In this document: positions 42,865 through 52,315 of the stretch, one piece after another
How the letters are laid out: each line of letters begins with the position of its first letter
Position numbering within the stretch: position 1 is the stretch's first letter
Origin: an uncultured Lachnospiraceae bacterium
GTDB lineage: Bacteria > Bacillota > Clostridia > Lachnospirales > Lachnospiraceae
NCBI GenBank assembly: GCA_947577185.1
Contig: CANPUE010000012.1
Span: 1-64,000 of the forward strand
Direction: 5' to 3'
DNA: 64,000 nt
Program-made: the position numbers and the translations under genes
The notes under the pieces: model-generated
The model's input: the letters and a program-made list of their open reading frames with translations, nothing else
Told to the model about the DNA's origin: nothing
Databases searched by the model: none

Positions 42865-43743
42865 TTAGTTTTTGCCGCGTTTCAGATTTTTATATTCGGA
42901 AGGCGTACAGTGTTTGGAAGCCTTGAAGATCCTGTTAAAGGTGGAGAGGGAACCGAAACCGGAGCACATGGCCGCTTCCGTGATGGATACGTCGGGCTGG
43001 ATCAGCAGAGTCTCCGCGTGGGCGATCCGCTTCTGCGTCAGGTATTCATAACAGGAAACACCGGAAAACTGTTTGAAAAGCCTGGAAAAATGGAACTTGG
43101 AAAATCCGGCCAGGTCTGCCAGATCATCGATGTTGATGTTTTCCGTACAGTGATCGGTGATGTAGTTGCAGACGTTCATAAATTTTTCGATATATTCATG
43201 CTGTTTGCTGGAAGTGATGCCGGGGAATTTCTCGCTGGCATTGAAATTGGCACGCCCGATTTCGGCAAAAAAACGGATCATTTTGGAATAAATGAACGCT
43301 TCCGTGAACGGCATTATGTTGTCATATTCCCGGCTGATCTCATTCAGACAGCCGCGTAGCCGCTCGTTGAGTTCGGGATATTCTTTGCGGCTGATCAGGG
43401 CATAAGGATGCAGGGTATGGATGAGCGAGTCCATACCTTTTACATTGCAGACCAGTCCGAAATTTAAGAGGATGATAAGCCGCTCCCCGTTATTTTCGAC
43501 GGAGGGGGGGGCAATCAGGTGGTGAAGTGTTCCGGGCGGAATGATGAAAATATCTCCTTCTCCGAAGGTGTGTGGTGTTTCATCTATGACAACCGTGTAT
43601 GTATTTTCGACCGGCATGATGATTTCCACTGCCGGATGCCAGTGAAGGGGATAATCTTCCGCTTCAATATTGTGATAGAGCTTGATTCCCGGAAAAGAAT
43701 CATATGCGACTGTTTCATGGATACCGTTTAAAATTTCTATCAT
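42865..43743 (-). CDS. AraC family regulator of the xylan-type locus
   Basis: A 292-residue regulator. The cupin-like sensor domain shows DYPLHWHPAVEIIMPVENTY, FGEGDIFIIPPGTLHHLIAP. The C-terminal helix-turn-helix pair reads IDDLADLAGFSKFHFSRLFK, CYEYLTQKRIAHAETLLI and ITEAAMCSGFGSLSTFNRIF, and ends with TPSEYKNLKRG. It is divergent from the GH3 xylosidase gene, with 309 bases between the two start codons, and convergent with GH2. It probably binds a xylose-derived sugar and switches on the flanking genes. It starts with an aagaaggag site. Confidence 0.9.
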   Translation of the reverse strand: MIEILNGIHETVAYDSFPGIKLYHNIEAEDYPLHWHPAVEIIMPVENTYTVVIDETPHTFGEGDIFIIPPGTLHHLIAPPSVENNGERLIILLNFGLVCNVKGMDSLIHTLHPYALISRKEYPELNERLRGCLNEISREYDNIMPFTEAFIYSKMIRFFAEIGRANFNASEKFPGITSSKQHEYIEKFMNVCNYITDHCTENINIDDLADLAGFSKFHFSRLFKQFSGVSCYEYLTQKRIAHAETLLIQPDVSITEAAMCSGFGSLSTFNRIFKASKHCTPSEYKNLKRGKN

Positions 43744-44052
43744 AGCCCGCCACTCCTTCTTTCTGTTATCTAATAATTAGCACAAATTATCAAAAGTGTC
43801 AAATCAAATCATGCTATTATCATCTGGTGAATTTCAACAAAAAATAGGAAAAACCAGATTTTAATGGTAAAATATGAACAACAAAAAAACAAAATAAGAA
43901 ATAAAAACAGGCTTCTGCTTTCATTCCTTTAGCAATATTCGGTCATGGAAAAGCAAAATATAAAGAGACAGAAAATGCCATTTCTTTTATACTTTTCAAA
44001 AATGACCCGACTATGGACAGGAAGCAGGGTGAGAAAGGAGCGTAATGCTGAG
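43744..44052. promoter_or_regulatory. Divergent regulatory region between araC-type regulator and xylosidase
   Basis: About 310 bases of AT-rich DNA without a gene. On the plus strand TAAAAT (43868-43873) lacks a good -35 but is preceded by aaaaaccag, and a similar aaaaaacag precedes the TATAAT upstream of the permease at 48410. A shared activator site is plausible. In-frame ATGs upstream of 44053 are ignored because only the latter follows the gaaaggag site. Confidence 0.5.
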
Positions 44053-46206
44053 ATGGAACTTGTAAGAAATAAGGAAAAAAACGCCGAATTGAGGGAGCGC
44101 GCAAAAAAACTGGTCGCGCAGATGACGTTGGAGGAGAAGGCGTTTCAAATGGTACACGGAGCTCCTGCCATAGAGCGGCTGGGGATCAAGGCTTATAACT
44201 GGTGGAATGAGGCGCTTCACGGAGTGGCCAGAGCGGGCACGGCAACTGTCTTTCCGCAGGCAGTTTCGCTGGCGGCAACTTTTGACGAGGACTTTATCGA
44301 GGAGGTTGCGGACGCGATTTCCACGGAAGGCAGGGCGAAATTCAATGCACAGCAAAAGTATGATGATCTGGATATCTATAAAGGACTGACTTTCTGGTCT
44401 CCCAACATCAATATTTTCAGAGATCCGCGCTGGGGAAGAGGACATGAGACCTTCGGAGAAGACCCTTATCTGACCTCCAGACTCGGTGTGAGATTCGTGG
44501 AAGGCCTTCAGGGACATGATGAGAATTACATGAAAGCGGCGGCCTGTGCCAAACATTTCGCGGTGCACAGCGGCCCGGAGGATCTGCGCCATGAGTTTAA
44601 CGCGCAGGTGAGCAGACAGGATCTGTATGAGACTTATCTGCCGGCATTCAAGGCATGTGTGCAGGAGGCGAAAGTGGAAGCGGTCATGGGCGCTTATAAT
44701 CGTACAAACGGAGAGCCCTGCTGCGGTTCAGAGACGCTTTTGAAAGAGATTCTGCGCGGAGAATGGGGATTTGAGGGCCATGTGGTTTCCGACTGCTGGG
44801 CGATCAGAGATTTCCACCACGGACACGGCGTGACCTCAAGCGATCAGGAATCGGTTTCCCTCGCTGTAAATAACGGATGTGATTTGAATTGCGGTACGTT
44901 GTTTGTCTATGTGAAGGATGCCGTGGAGAAGGGGCTGATTCCGGAAGAGAGAGTGGATGAAGCGCTGGTCAATCTGTTCACGACGAGAATGAAGCTGGGA
45001 CTCTTTGACGGTGAGGGCAGGACGCCTTATGACGGAATCCCTTATACGGTTGTCGATTCTAAGGAAATGCAGGCTTTGAATCTGCGGGCAGCCGAGAAAT
45101 GTATTGTTTTGTTAAAGAATGAAGGCGGCATTCTGCCCCTTGATAAATCAAAGATCAGGACGCTCGGCATAATCGGTCCCAATGCCGATAACAGGAAGGC
45201 GCTGATTGGAAATTATGAAGGAACGGCGTCACGTTATTTCACGGTTGCCGAAGGCATTCAGGAGTACGTGGGGGATGATGTCAGAGTGCTCGTATCGGAA
45301 GGCTGTCATCTGTATAAAGAAAGCATCAGTAATCTGAGTAAGGGAATGGACAGGGATTCCGAGGTGAAAGCCGTTTGTGAGGCGAGTGATGTAGTGATCA
45401 TGTGCCTTGGGCTGGATTCGGGACTGGAAGGAGAAGAAGGCGATCAGGGCAATCAGTACGCGAGCGGTGACAAGCCGAATCTGAATCTGCCCGGCAGACA
45501 GCAGGAGATCCTGCAGATAGCCTGTGAGAGCGGCAAGCCGGTTGTGCTGGTGCTTCTGTCAGGAAGCGCGCTGGCAGTTAACTGGGCGGACGAACATGTT
45601 CCGGCGATCCTGCAGGGCTGGTATCCGGGCGCACAGGGCGGACGCGCGATTGCACGGGTTCTGTTCGGAGAAAAGAATCCTGAGGGAAGAATGCCTGTTA
45701 CGTTCTATCGTACATTAGAGGAACTGCCGGAATTTACGGATTATTCCATGAAGGACAGAACGTACCGCTATATGAAAAAGGAAGCCCTGTATCCGTTTGG
45801 TTATGGACTGTCCTATACGGACTTTACTTATACGGATATCAAAGTTTCCTCTGATGCGGTTGAGGAAGACGGCATTACGGTAAGTGCGGTTTTGACGAAT
45901 ACGGGTAACCGGGAAGGCGTGGAAACGGTTCAGGTTTATGTCAAAGCTGAGAGGGAAGGAACGCCCAATGCACAGTTAAAAGGAATCTGCAAGGCCGCGC
46001 TGAAGCCCGGAGAGAGCAGGGAAGTCGCGGTGAAGCTGCCGGTATTGGCGTTTGCGCTCTATGATGAGCAGGCGGTGAACCGGGTCGGAGCAGGAAGCTA
46101 TTCGGTTTTCATCGGCGGCACACAGCCGGATAAGCGCAGTGAAGCACTGACCGGAAAGAAGGCGCTGGCGGCAACGGTAACGGCAAAGAAGGAAATCGTG
46201 CTGTAG
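44053..46206 (+). CDS. Family GH3 beta-xylosidase-type glycosidase
   Basis: A 717-residue cytoplasmic enzyme with the normal GH3 order: catalytic barrel first (IKAYNWWNEALHGVARAGTA, TFWSPNINIFRDPRWGRGHE, CAKHFAVHSGPEDLRHEFNA), then the sandwich (GLDSGLEGEEGDQGNQYASG) and a fibronectin-III end (YPFGYGLSYTDFTY). The nucleophile is Asp247 in HVVSDCWAI. The WWNEALHGVAR and HSGPE segments are typical of plant- and gut-type GH3 xylosidases/arabinofuranosidases. It trims xylose from xylo-oligosaccharides released or imported by the same locus. It lies 49 bases before aguA and is probably in the same operon. It is clearly not a copy of the permuted GH3 at 18463. Confidence 0.88.
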   Translation: MELVRNKEKNAELRERAKKLVAQMTLEEKAFQMVHGAPAIERLGIKAYNWWNEALHGVARAGTATVFPQAVSLAATFDEDFIEEVADAISTEGRAKFNAQQKYDDLDIYKGLTFWSPNINIFRDPRWGRGHETFGEDPYLTSRLGVRFVEGLQGHDENYMKAAACAKHFAVHSGPEDLRHEFNAQVSRQDLYETYLPAFKACVQEAKVEAVMGAYNRTNGEPCCGSETLLKEILRGEWGFEGHVVSDCWAIRDFHHGHGVTSSDQESVSLAVNNGCDLNCGTLFVYVKDAVEKGLIPEERVDEALVNLFTTRMKLGLFDGEGRTPYDGIPYTVVDSKEMQALNLRAAEKCIVLLKNEGGILPLDKSKIRTLGIIGPNADNRKALIGNYEGTASRYFTVAEGIQEYVGDDVRVLVSEGCHLYKESISNLSKGMDRDSEVKAVCEASDVVIMCLGLDSGLEGEEGDQGNQYASGDKPNLNLPGRQQEILQIACESGKPVVLVLLSGSALAVNWADEHVPAILQGWYPGAQGGRAIARVLFGEKNPEGRMPVTFYRTLEELPEFTDYSMKDRTYRYMKKEALYPFGYGLSYTDFTYTDIKVSSDAVEEDGITVSAVLTNTGNREGVETVQVYVKAEREGTPNAQLKGICKAALKPGESREVAVKLPVLAFALYDEQAVNRVGAGSYSVFIGGTQPDKRSEALTGKKALAATVTAKKEIVL

Positions 46207-46255
46207 AACAGCGGCATGACGTCGTGTCTGAAACGATAAAAGGAGAACAGTTGTT

Positions 46256-48280
46256 ATGAATTATGAGCGGGCATGGTTAGACTATGAGGCCGGGTTGTCC
46301 GGCCCGGATGTGGAAAAAGACGGTGCGGTACAGCTTGAGATAGAGATAAAGACAGAGGCTGACGGCGGCATACAGGATGCGGTCATGGAAAATGCTGTCA
46401 GGGAACTGCGCGGGGCATTTGGCCCGAAAGAACAGGACGGGATACGCAAGATCCGGCTGGTAAAGCGACAGGCGCCAGCCGGCCTGTCTGCAGAGGGATA
46501 TCATCTATATGAAGACAAGACGGTTTCGAATGCGGGAAACGAACAACAGGACGGCGTGTTTGTGATAGAGGCTTCCGATTCCAACGGGATCTTATACGGC
46601 GCCTTTGAACTGATTCGTCAGGCGAGGATGGGTAATACGCTGCGCGGGCTTGATATCTTGAAACACCCGGGGATGCCGCTTAGAATGATGAATCACTGGG
46701 ACAATATGGACGGCAGCATTGAGCGTGGTTATTCCGGGAATTCCTTTTTCTTTGCGGAGGAAAAGGTGCTGGTGAATGACAGGACATCCGCTTATGCCAG
46801 ACTGATGGCGAGCATTGGAATCAATGCGGTTGTGATTAATAATGTCAATGTGGATAAGGCGGCGACGCTGCTGATCACGCAGAAGCATTTCGAACCGTTG
46901 AAAAAAATGTCGGAAATTTTTGCGGGATACGGCATAAAGCTTTATCTGAGTTTGAATTACGCGGCTCCTTTGGAACTTGGAGAGCTGGAGAGTGCGGATC
47001 CGCTCGATGAGAAAGTGCGCGGCTGGTGGAAAAAGCAGATGGAGATCGTGTTTGGTGAGATTCCGGGGCTTGGCGGATTTTTGATCAAGGCGGATTCCGA
47101 GGGACGGCCGGGGCCTTTTACTTACGGAAGGACGCATGCAGACGGCGCCAATATGCTGGCGGAAGCGGTCAGACCTTACGGGGGCCTGATCATCTGGCGG
47201 TGTTTTGTCTATAACTGTCAGCAGGACTGGCGCGACCGCAAAACGGACAGGGCGCGCTCAGGGTACGATAATTTTATCGGTCTTGACGGAGCGTTTCTGG
47301 ATAATGTCATTTTGCAGATCAAGAACGGCCCTATGGATTTCCAGGTGCGGGAACCGGTGCATCCACTCTTTGGCGGTCTCACGCAGACCAATCAGATTCT
47401 GGAAGTGCAGATCGCGCAGGAATATACCGGGCAGCAGCGGCATGTCTGCTATCTGCTCCCGATGTTTTGTGAAATCCTCAATTTTATGACTTATGTCAAA
47501 GAAGATGAGGATACGGTCAAAGAGATCGTATCCGGCAGGACCTTCGGACAGAAAAACTGCGGTATGGCGGCAGTCGCCAATACGGGAAACGACGAAAACT
47601 GGACGGGACATGATCTGGCGGCGGCCAATCTGTACGGTTTCGGCAGACTCAGTTTTGAACCGGAGCTTTCCGCTCAGGAGATCGCGAAAGAGTGGATTCG
47701 TCTGACGTATGGACTGGATGAGCAGGTAGAGGAAACGATTCTGTTTCTCCTGATGTCTTCCTGGCCCGCTTATGAGAAATATACTTCGCCGCTTGGCATC
47801 GGCTGGATGGTGAATCCCAATTATCATTATGGACCGAGCGTGGACGGCTATGAATACAGCAGATGGGGTACTTATCACAGAGCGGATCATCTGGGAATCG
47901 GCGTGGACAGGAGCCATGCGGGAACCGGGTATACGCAGTTATACCGGGAGCCGAATGCCTCCTTATATGATGATCCGGAAAAATGTCCGGATGAACTGCT
48001 GCTGTTTTTCCACCATATGCCGTATACATGGAAATTGAGATCCGGCAAAACGATCATTCAGCATATTTACGATACCCATTTTGAGGGCGTGGAGATGGTG
48101 GATGAGATGGAAAGACGGTTTGCCGCATTGGATGGCAGACTGCCGGATGCAGTTTATGCGCGCATTATGGGACGGCTTGCCCATCAGAAAGAGCATGCGC
48201 GTGAATGGTGTGACCAAATAAATACCTATTTTTACAGAAAAACAGGAATATCTGACGAAAAAAACAGGAAGCTCTATTAA
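46256..48280 (+). CDS. aguA: Alpha-glucuronidase, family GH67
   Basis: A 674-residue cytoplasmic enzyme that removes 4-O-methyl-glucuronic acid from the non-reducing end of aldouronic acids (short xylo-oligomers). Family marks are PLRMMNHWDNMDGSIERGYS, LGGFLIKADSEGRPGP with Glu282 as general acid, and the Asp361 and Glu389 pair in KNGPMDFQV and VQIAQEYTGQ. These three sit exactly where the family's catalytic residues (285/364/392 in the Geobacillus enzyme, from memory) are expected, offset by three. GH67 is almost only found with xylan use, so it fixes the likely substrate of the whole locus as glucuronoxylan. It starts after an aaaaggagaac site. Confidence 0.93.
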   Translation: MNYERAWLDYEAGLSGPDVEKDGAVQLEIEIKTEADGGIQDAVMENAVRELRGAFGPKEQDGIRKIRLVKRQAPAGLSAEGYHLYEDKTVSNAGNEQQDGVFVIEASDSNGILYGAFELIRQARMGNTLRGLDILKHPGMPLRMMNHWDNMDGSIERGYSGNSFFFAEEKVLVNDRTSAYARLMASIGINAVVINNVNVDKAATLLITQKHFEPLKKMSEIFAGYGIKLYLSLNYAAPLELGELESADPLDEKVRGWWKKQMEIVFGEIPGLGGFLIKADSEGRPGPFTYGRTHADGANMLAEAVRPYGGLIIWRCFVYNCQQDWRDRKTDRARSGYDNFIGLDGAFLDNVILQIKNGPMDFQVREPVHPLFGGLTQTNQILEVQIAQEYTGQQRHVCYLLPMFCEILNFMTYVKEDEDTVKEIVSGRTFGQKNCGMAAVANTGNDENWTGHDLAAANLYGFGRLSFEPELSAQEIAKEWIRLTYGLDEQVEETILFLLMSSWPAYEKYTSPLGIGWMVNPNYHYGPSVDGYEYSRWGTYHRADHLGIGVDRSHAGTGYTQLYREPNASLYDDPEKCPDELLLFFHHMPYTWKLRSGKTIIQHIYDTHFEGVEMVDEMERRFAALDGRLPDAVYARIMGRLAHQKEHAREWCDQINTYFYRKTGISDEKNRKLY

Positions 48281-48354
48281 GAAAACGATAATGTTGCACA
48301 AAAAATAAGCAAAATATGAAATTGGAATAGCAATATCTGACAAGAAAAAACAGG
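48247..48354. repeat. Direct repeat near the aguA end and the permease promoter
   Basis: AATATCTGAC followed by an A-rich stretch and ACAGG occurs at 48247-48268 and again at 48332-48354, 85 bases apart. The first copy is inside the 3' end of aguA, the second just upstream of the permease's TATAAT (48366-48371). It may be a regulator site. Confidence 0.45.
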
Positions 48355-48409
48355 GTAGTGATTCTATAATGAAATCAGATATTCAAACAATCTTATGGAG
48401 GTGTGGAGG

Positions 48410-49378
48410 ATGAAGGCTTCTAAGCAAAATGCAGTGAACACGAAGGCGCCTGTACCGCAGAACAAGCAGAGTACAGGAGTATATCTGAAACGTTACTGGC
48501 AGTTATATGCGTTACTGGCGCTTCCGATGTTATATCTGCTGGTCTTTAAATATATACCGATGGTATATATTCAGATTGCTTTTAAAAAGTACAGTATCAT
48601 ACAGAGTGTATGGGAGATGCCCTGGGCGGCAAATAACGGATTTGAATATTTTATCAAGGCATTTAACAATAAGGATTTTATCAATGCGCTGCGTAACACG
48701 CTTGTTTTGAACCTGATGGATCTGATCATCGGATTCCCGATCCCGATCATTTTTGCACTGATCTTAAACGAACTGGTATTTAAAAAATTCAAACGTGTCG
48801 TACAGACCATCGCCTACATGCCTCACTTCCTTTCCTGGATCATCATCTACGGTCTGGCGCTGCAGTTGTTCGCACCGTCTACCGGTTTTGTCAATATGAT
48901 CCTGACGGGCCTCGGCTTTGAAACGGTTCCTTTCCTGAATGATTCCAGCCATTGGAGATGGACTTACATATTCCTGGGCGTATGGCAGAGTTTTGGATGG
49001 AACTCCATCGTTTATCTGGCGGCAATCGCAGGCATCAATTCGGAACTGTATGAGGCAGCCTCTGTGGACGGCGCCGGCAGATTCAAGAAAATGTGGCATA
49101 TCACACTGCCGGGCATCAAGTCGACAATCGTTGTACTGCTCGTTATGAATCTTGGTAACATTTTGGGAAGCGGTTTCGACAGACCGTTTGCATTACAGAA
49201 CAATCTTGTTATGGATGTGGCGGAAGTGCTTTCGACCTTCATCTATAAATACGGTATTAAGAGCTTGCAGTTCTCAATGACAACAGCCGTTGGTCTGTTC
49301 CAGTCTCTTGTATGCGTTATTTTCCTGTTGCTTGCAAACTGGATTTCCAGAAGACTTGGTGAGCGTGGAATCTGGTAA
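48410..49378 (+). CDS. Xylan-locus sugar ABC permease, LplB family
   Basis: A 322-residue permease with six membrane segments. The coupling motif is YEAASVDGAGRFKKMWHITL. It also carries FKYIPMVYIQIAFKKYSIIQ and TIAYMPHFLSWIIIYGLALQ. It begins at the ATG at 48410, which has a ggaggtg site, while the ATG at 48395 overlaps that site. With YtcP and the binding protein that follow it forms an importer for xylo-oligosaccharides or aldouronic acids. No ATPase is encoded nearby. Unlike in the first locus, the binding protein comes last. Confidence 0.9.
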   Translation: MKASKQNAVNTKAPVPQNKQSTGVYLKRYWQLYALLALPMLYLLVFKYIPMVYIQIAFKKYSIIQSVWEMPWAANNGFEYFIKAFNNKDFINALRNTLVLNLMDLIIGFPIPIIFALILNELVFKKFKRVVQTIAYMPHFLSWIIIYGLALQLFAPSTGFVNMILTGLGFETVPFLNDSSHWRWTYIFLGVWQSFGWNSIVYLAAIAGINSELYEAASVDGAGRFKKMWHITLPGIKSTIVVLLVMNLGNILGSGFDRPFALQNNLVMDVAEVLSTFIYKYGIKSLQFSMTTAVGLFQSLVCVIFLLLANWISRRLGERGIW

Positions 49379-49454
49379 AAAAGTATGAAGAAATGAGTCT
49401 GTGATGACAGATGAGCAAATGGAAAATAAAAATCAAACAGGAGGGAAATAGAAT

Positions 49455-50330
49455 ATGAATAAAGTTCGTTCAAAATCTGAAAAGGCAGGAGATCTGATCT
49501 TTGTACTGATCTGTGTGATCGTCAGTCTGATGTGTCTGATCCCGATGATCAACCTGTTAGCAAGGTCGTTGAGTTCAACGGATGCCCTGATCAAGCGTGA
49601 AGTGTATCTGTGGCCCAAAGGGATCAATTTTGAGGCATATGCCATGGTACTGACTGATATGAAATATGTCCGTTCGTTTTTCTGGACAGTATTTCTGACA
49701 GTTGTCTGCACCTTTGTGTCTTTGACAATGACGGCGTTATGCGCCTATCCGCTTATCTTTGAAAAACTCAAAGGACGCGGCGCGATCAATATCTTTATCA
49801 CGATCACGATGTTTTTCAACGCAGGAACGATTCCGAATTACCTGCTGATGAAGAGCCTGAACTTTTTAAACAATCCGCTGGTGTTGATTATACCCAGTTG
49901 TATGAGCGTGTATAACATGATCATCATGAGGAGTTTCTTCTATGGGATTCCCGACAGCCTGCGGGAATCGGCGGAGATCGACGGGGCGAGTTATTTCAGG
50001 ATATTAGTCAGCATTTATCTGCCGCTGTCCAAGCCGGTATTCGCGACGCTGGCCCTGTTCTATGCGGTAGGACGCTGGAATGGATATGCGGATGCGCTGA
50101 TGTATATCAATAAAGAAATCTTTTATCCGTTACAGCTGTTTTTGTACAACATTCTGAACAATATGAACAGCGTGGAGATCGCGACGCAGGAGGGCTTCTC
50201 GGCGCCGGGACTCAGGGAATCGACCAAGGCAGCGATCGTTATGTTTTCAACGATACCGATCCTGTGTATCTATCCGTGGATGCAGAAATATTTTATTCAT
50301 GGCGTTACGATGGGAGCAGTAAAGGAATAA
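49455..50330 (+). CDS. Xylan-locus sugar ABC permease, YtcP family
   Basis: A 291-residue permease with six membrane segments, coupling motif RESAEIDGASYFRILVSIYL, the opening LIFVLICVIVSLMCLIPMIN and the ending KYFIHGVTMGAVKE. It lies 76 bases after the LplB-type gene with an aggagggaa site. The pair is homologous to the permeases at 14675-16507 but clearly divergent, consistent with a different sugar. Confidence 0.9.
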   Translation: MNKVRSKSEKAGDLIFVLICVIVSLMCLIPMINLLARSLSSTDALIKREVYLWPKGINFEAYAMVLTDMKYVRSFFWTVFLTVVCTFVSLTMTALCAYPLIFEKLKGRGAINIFITITMFFNAGTIPNYLLMKSLNFLNNPLVLIIPSCMSVYNMIIMRSFFYGIPDSLRESAEIDGASYFRILVSIYLPLSKPVFATLALFYAVGRWNGYADALMYINKEIFYPLQLFLYNILNNMNSVEIATQEGFSAPGLRESTKAAIVMFSTIPILCIYPWMQKYFIHGVTMGAVKE

Positions 50331-50405
50331 CCGGATCTTCTATTGTTTTGTAGAAAATCCGCTCATTCATATTTTTCATTACACTATTAAAAGGGAGGTA
50401 AAAAA

Positions 50406-52160
50406 GTGAAAAAGAAATTATTATCAGTATTACTGGCAGGCGCTATGGTATTTTCCTTAACAGCCTGCGGAGACGGCGATTCCCAATCTTCTTCGGATTC
50501 CGCTTCTTCTGACAAGCAGACAGACACGACAGAGTCATCGTCAGGCGATGCGTCAGGCGATACGGCTTCGAGTGACACAGCGTCAGGTGATACGGCGTCC
50601 GATCCGACAAATGGGGAACTCGTGGACGGCAAATTCACGGAGACAAGAAAGATCACGGTGGAAGTATACAATCGTGAGAACGACGGCGGCTCCGATCCGA
50701 CGAACAACAAATATACACAGTACATCAAAGATAAGATGATGGAACTGCACAACGTAGAGGTTGAGTTTGTATCTGTACCCCGTTGGACAGAAGTTGAGCA
50801 GATCAACAACCTTCTGGCTGCAGGCGATGCACCGGATATCTGTCTTACGTATGATTTTGCAACGATCCAGACTTATGCCAACATGGGAGGCGTGCTGAAT
50901 TTAAGCTCTTATGTGGATGATTACAAAGATCTGCTTCCGAATATGTGGGAGTGGCTCGGAGAGACCAATATCTACTGTGACAAAGATCCTGAGAACGGAA
51001 ACCTCTGGGCGATCGAGGGTAAGCTGGCAGTGACCAACCGTATCAATACATTTGTGCGTAAGGACTGGCTGGATACACTGGGACTGAGCGAGCCTACGAC
51101 CCGTCAGGAATTTGAAGACATGCTGATCGCGTTCAGAGACAATGCAGATAAACTGCTCGGCGCAGACGCAGACAAACTGATTCCTTTCTCTGTAAGCTAT
51201 GATGTCGGCTGGAGAGCGGCGCTGTTGATCGAATCTTTTATCGATCCCGATATCTCCGATTATGAATTCTATGTAAACGGCTTTGATGACAGAAAGCTGA
51301 CACAGAATGGTACGAAAGAAGCAGTACGTCTGCTGAACAAATGGTACAATGACGGTCTTATGTGGGATGACTTCGCTCTGTACGGAAGCGGTGACACGAC
51401 AGAAGACGATATGATGAAAGCCGGTTATGTCGGCGCATTCATGCACAACTGGGATTATCCTTACAGAAATGGTGAAGATTCCATTCAATCCAACCTGGAG
51501 AGACTGGTAGGTCCTGACGCGGCATATGTTGCAGTTGACTGCTTCGAAGACAGCAAGGGCACACATAACAAATTCGTCAATGGTACAACAGGCGACCGTA
51601 AGATTTTCTTCCCGTCCACGAACGACGAACCGCTTGCATGTATGTTATACCTTGATTTCATCAGCACACCTGAGACGATCGAGTATTTACAGATCGGCGA
51701 CGAGGGCATAACACACAACAAACTGGAAGACGGCGCAATTGAGATCGTTGCCGCTACCGGAGATGATATCCAGAACTCTGGTTTCAATATTGACTATACG
51801 ATTACCTGTAACGGTCTGAAACTGGTAGATCCGGAAGTAACTGCAAAATCAACCGCACATTCTTACAGCGGTATCGATACAGCGCTGATCGAGAAGGCAA
51901 ATACGATCGCGAATACGGATGCACGTCCGAGCAAACCTGTAAACGTAGGTGAGATCACTTCTGCAGAGGGCCAGGGTGAGGCGCTTGCAAAGAAGAGAGA
52001 TGTCCTTCTGGATACGGCAGTTTCCGCACCGGTAGCAGATTTTGACAGCGTTTGGGACAGCGCAATGGCTGATTACATGAGCTCCGGCGGCCAGGCGATC
52101 GCAGACGAGCGTGCTGAGAAATGGAAAGCAACGTTTGGTGATGCTACAATGCTTCCATAA
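50406..52160 (+). CDS. Xylan-locus solute-binding lipoprotein
   Basis: A 584-residue lipoprotein starting at a GTG (aaagggaggt site). The signal MKKKLLSVLLAGAMVFS ends in the lipobox LTAC, with lipidated Cys21. A Ser/Asp/Thr-rich tether of about 50 residues (rich in SSDSASSD and SGDTASG) follows, then the binding domain (VEVYNRENDGGSDPTNNKYT, PEFEDMLIAFRDNADKLL-like segment). It delivers oligosaccharides to the two upstream permeases. Its placement at the end of the transport unit, with its own promoter-like leader and a terminator after it, suits higher expression than the permeases. Confidence 0.88.
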   Translation: MKKKLLSVLLAGAMVFSLTACGDGDSQSSSDSASSDKQTDTTESSSGDASGDTASSDTASGDTASDPTNGELVDGKFTETRKITVEVYNRENDGGSDPTNNKYTQYIKDKMMELHNVEVEFVSVPRWTEVEQINNLLAAGDAPDICLTYDFATIQTYANMGGVLNLSSYVDDYKDLLPNMWEWLGETNIYCDKDPENGNLWAIEGKLAVTNRINTFVRKDWLDTLGLSEPTTRQEFEDMLIAFRDNADKLLGADADKLIPFSVSYDVGWRAALLIESFIDPDISDYEFYVNGFDDRKLTQNGTKEAVRLLNKWYNDGLMWDDFALYGSGDTTEDDMMKAGYVGAFMHNWDYPYRNGEDSIQSNLERLVGPDAAYVAVDCFEDSKGTHNKFVNGTTGDRKIFFPSTNDEPLACMLYLDFISTPETIEYLQIGDEGITHNKLEDGAIEIVAATGDDIQNSGFNIDYTITCNGLKLVDPEVTAKSTAHSYSGIDTALIEKANTIANTDARPSKPVNVGEITSAEGQGEALAKKRDVLLDTAVSAPVADFDSVWDSAMADYMSSGGQAIADERAEKWKATFGDATMLP

Positions 52161-52226
52161 GCTAAGCTGGATCAAATATTGCAATACAGGAAAAGACAGA
52201 GTAATATAATAATGAAATGATTGCTT

Positions 52227-52259
52227 AAAGGGCGCTTCTCTTTCGGGGGACGCCCTTTT
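52227..52259 (+). terminator. Intrinsic terminator after the binding-protein gene
   Basis: AAAGGGCG (52227-52234) pairs with CGCCCTTTT (52251-52259), ending in T residues, 67 bases after the stop codon. Confidence 0.75.
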
Positions 52260-52315
52260 GGCGAATGGTTTTTCAATCGGCAAGGTGAGTCAGAGCCGGG
52301 GACAGGGAGGATAAT

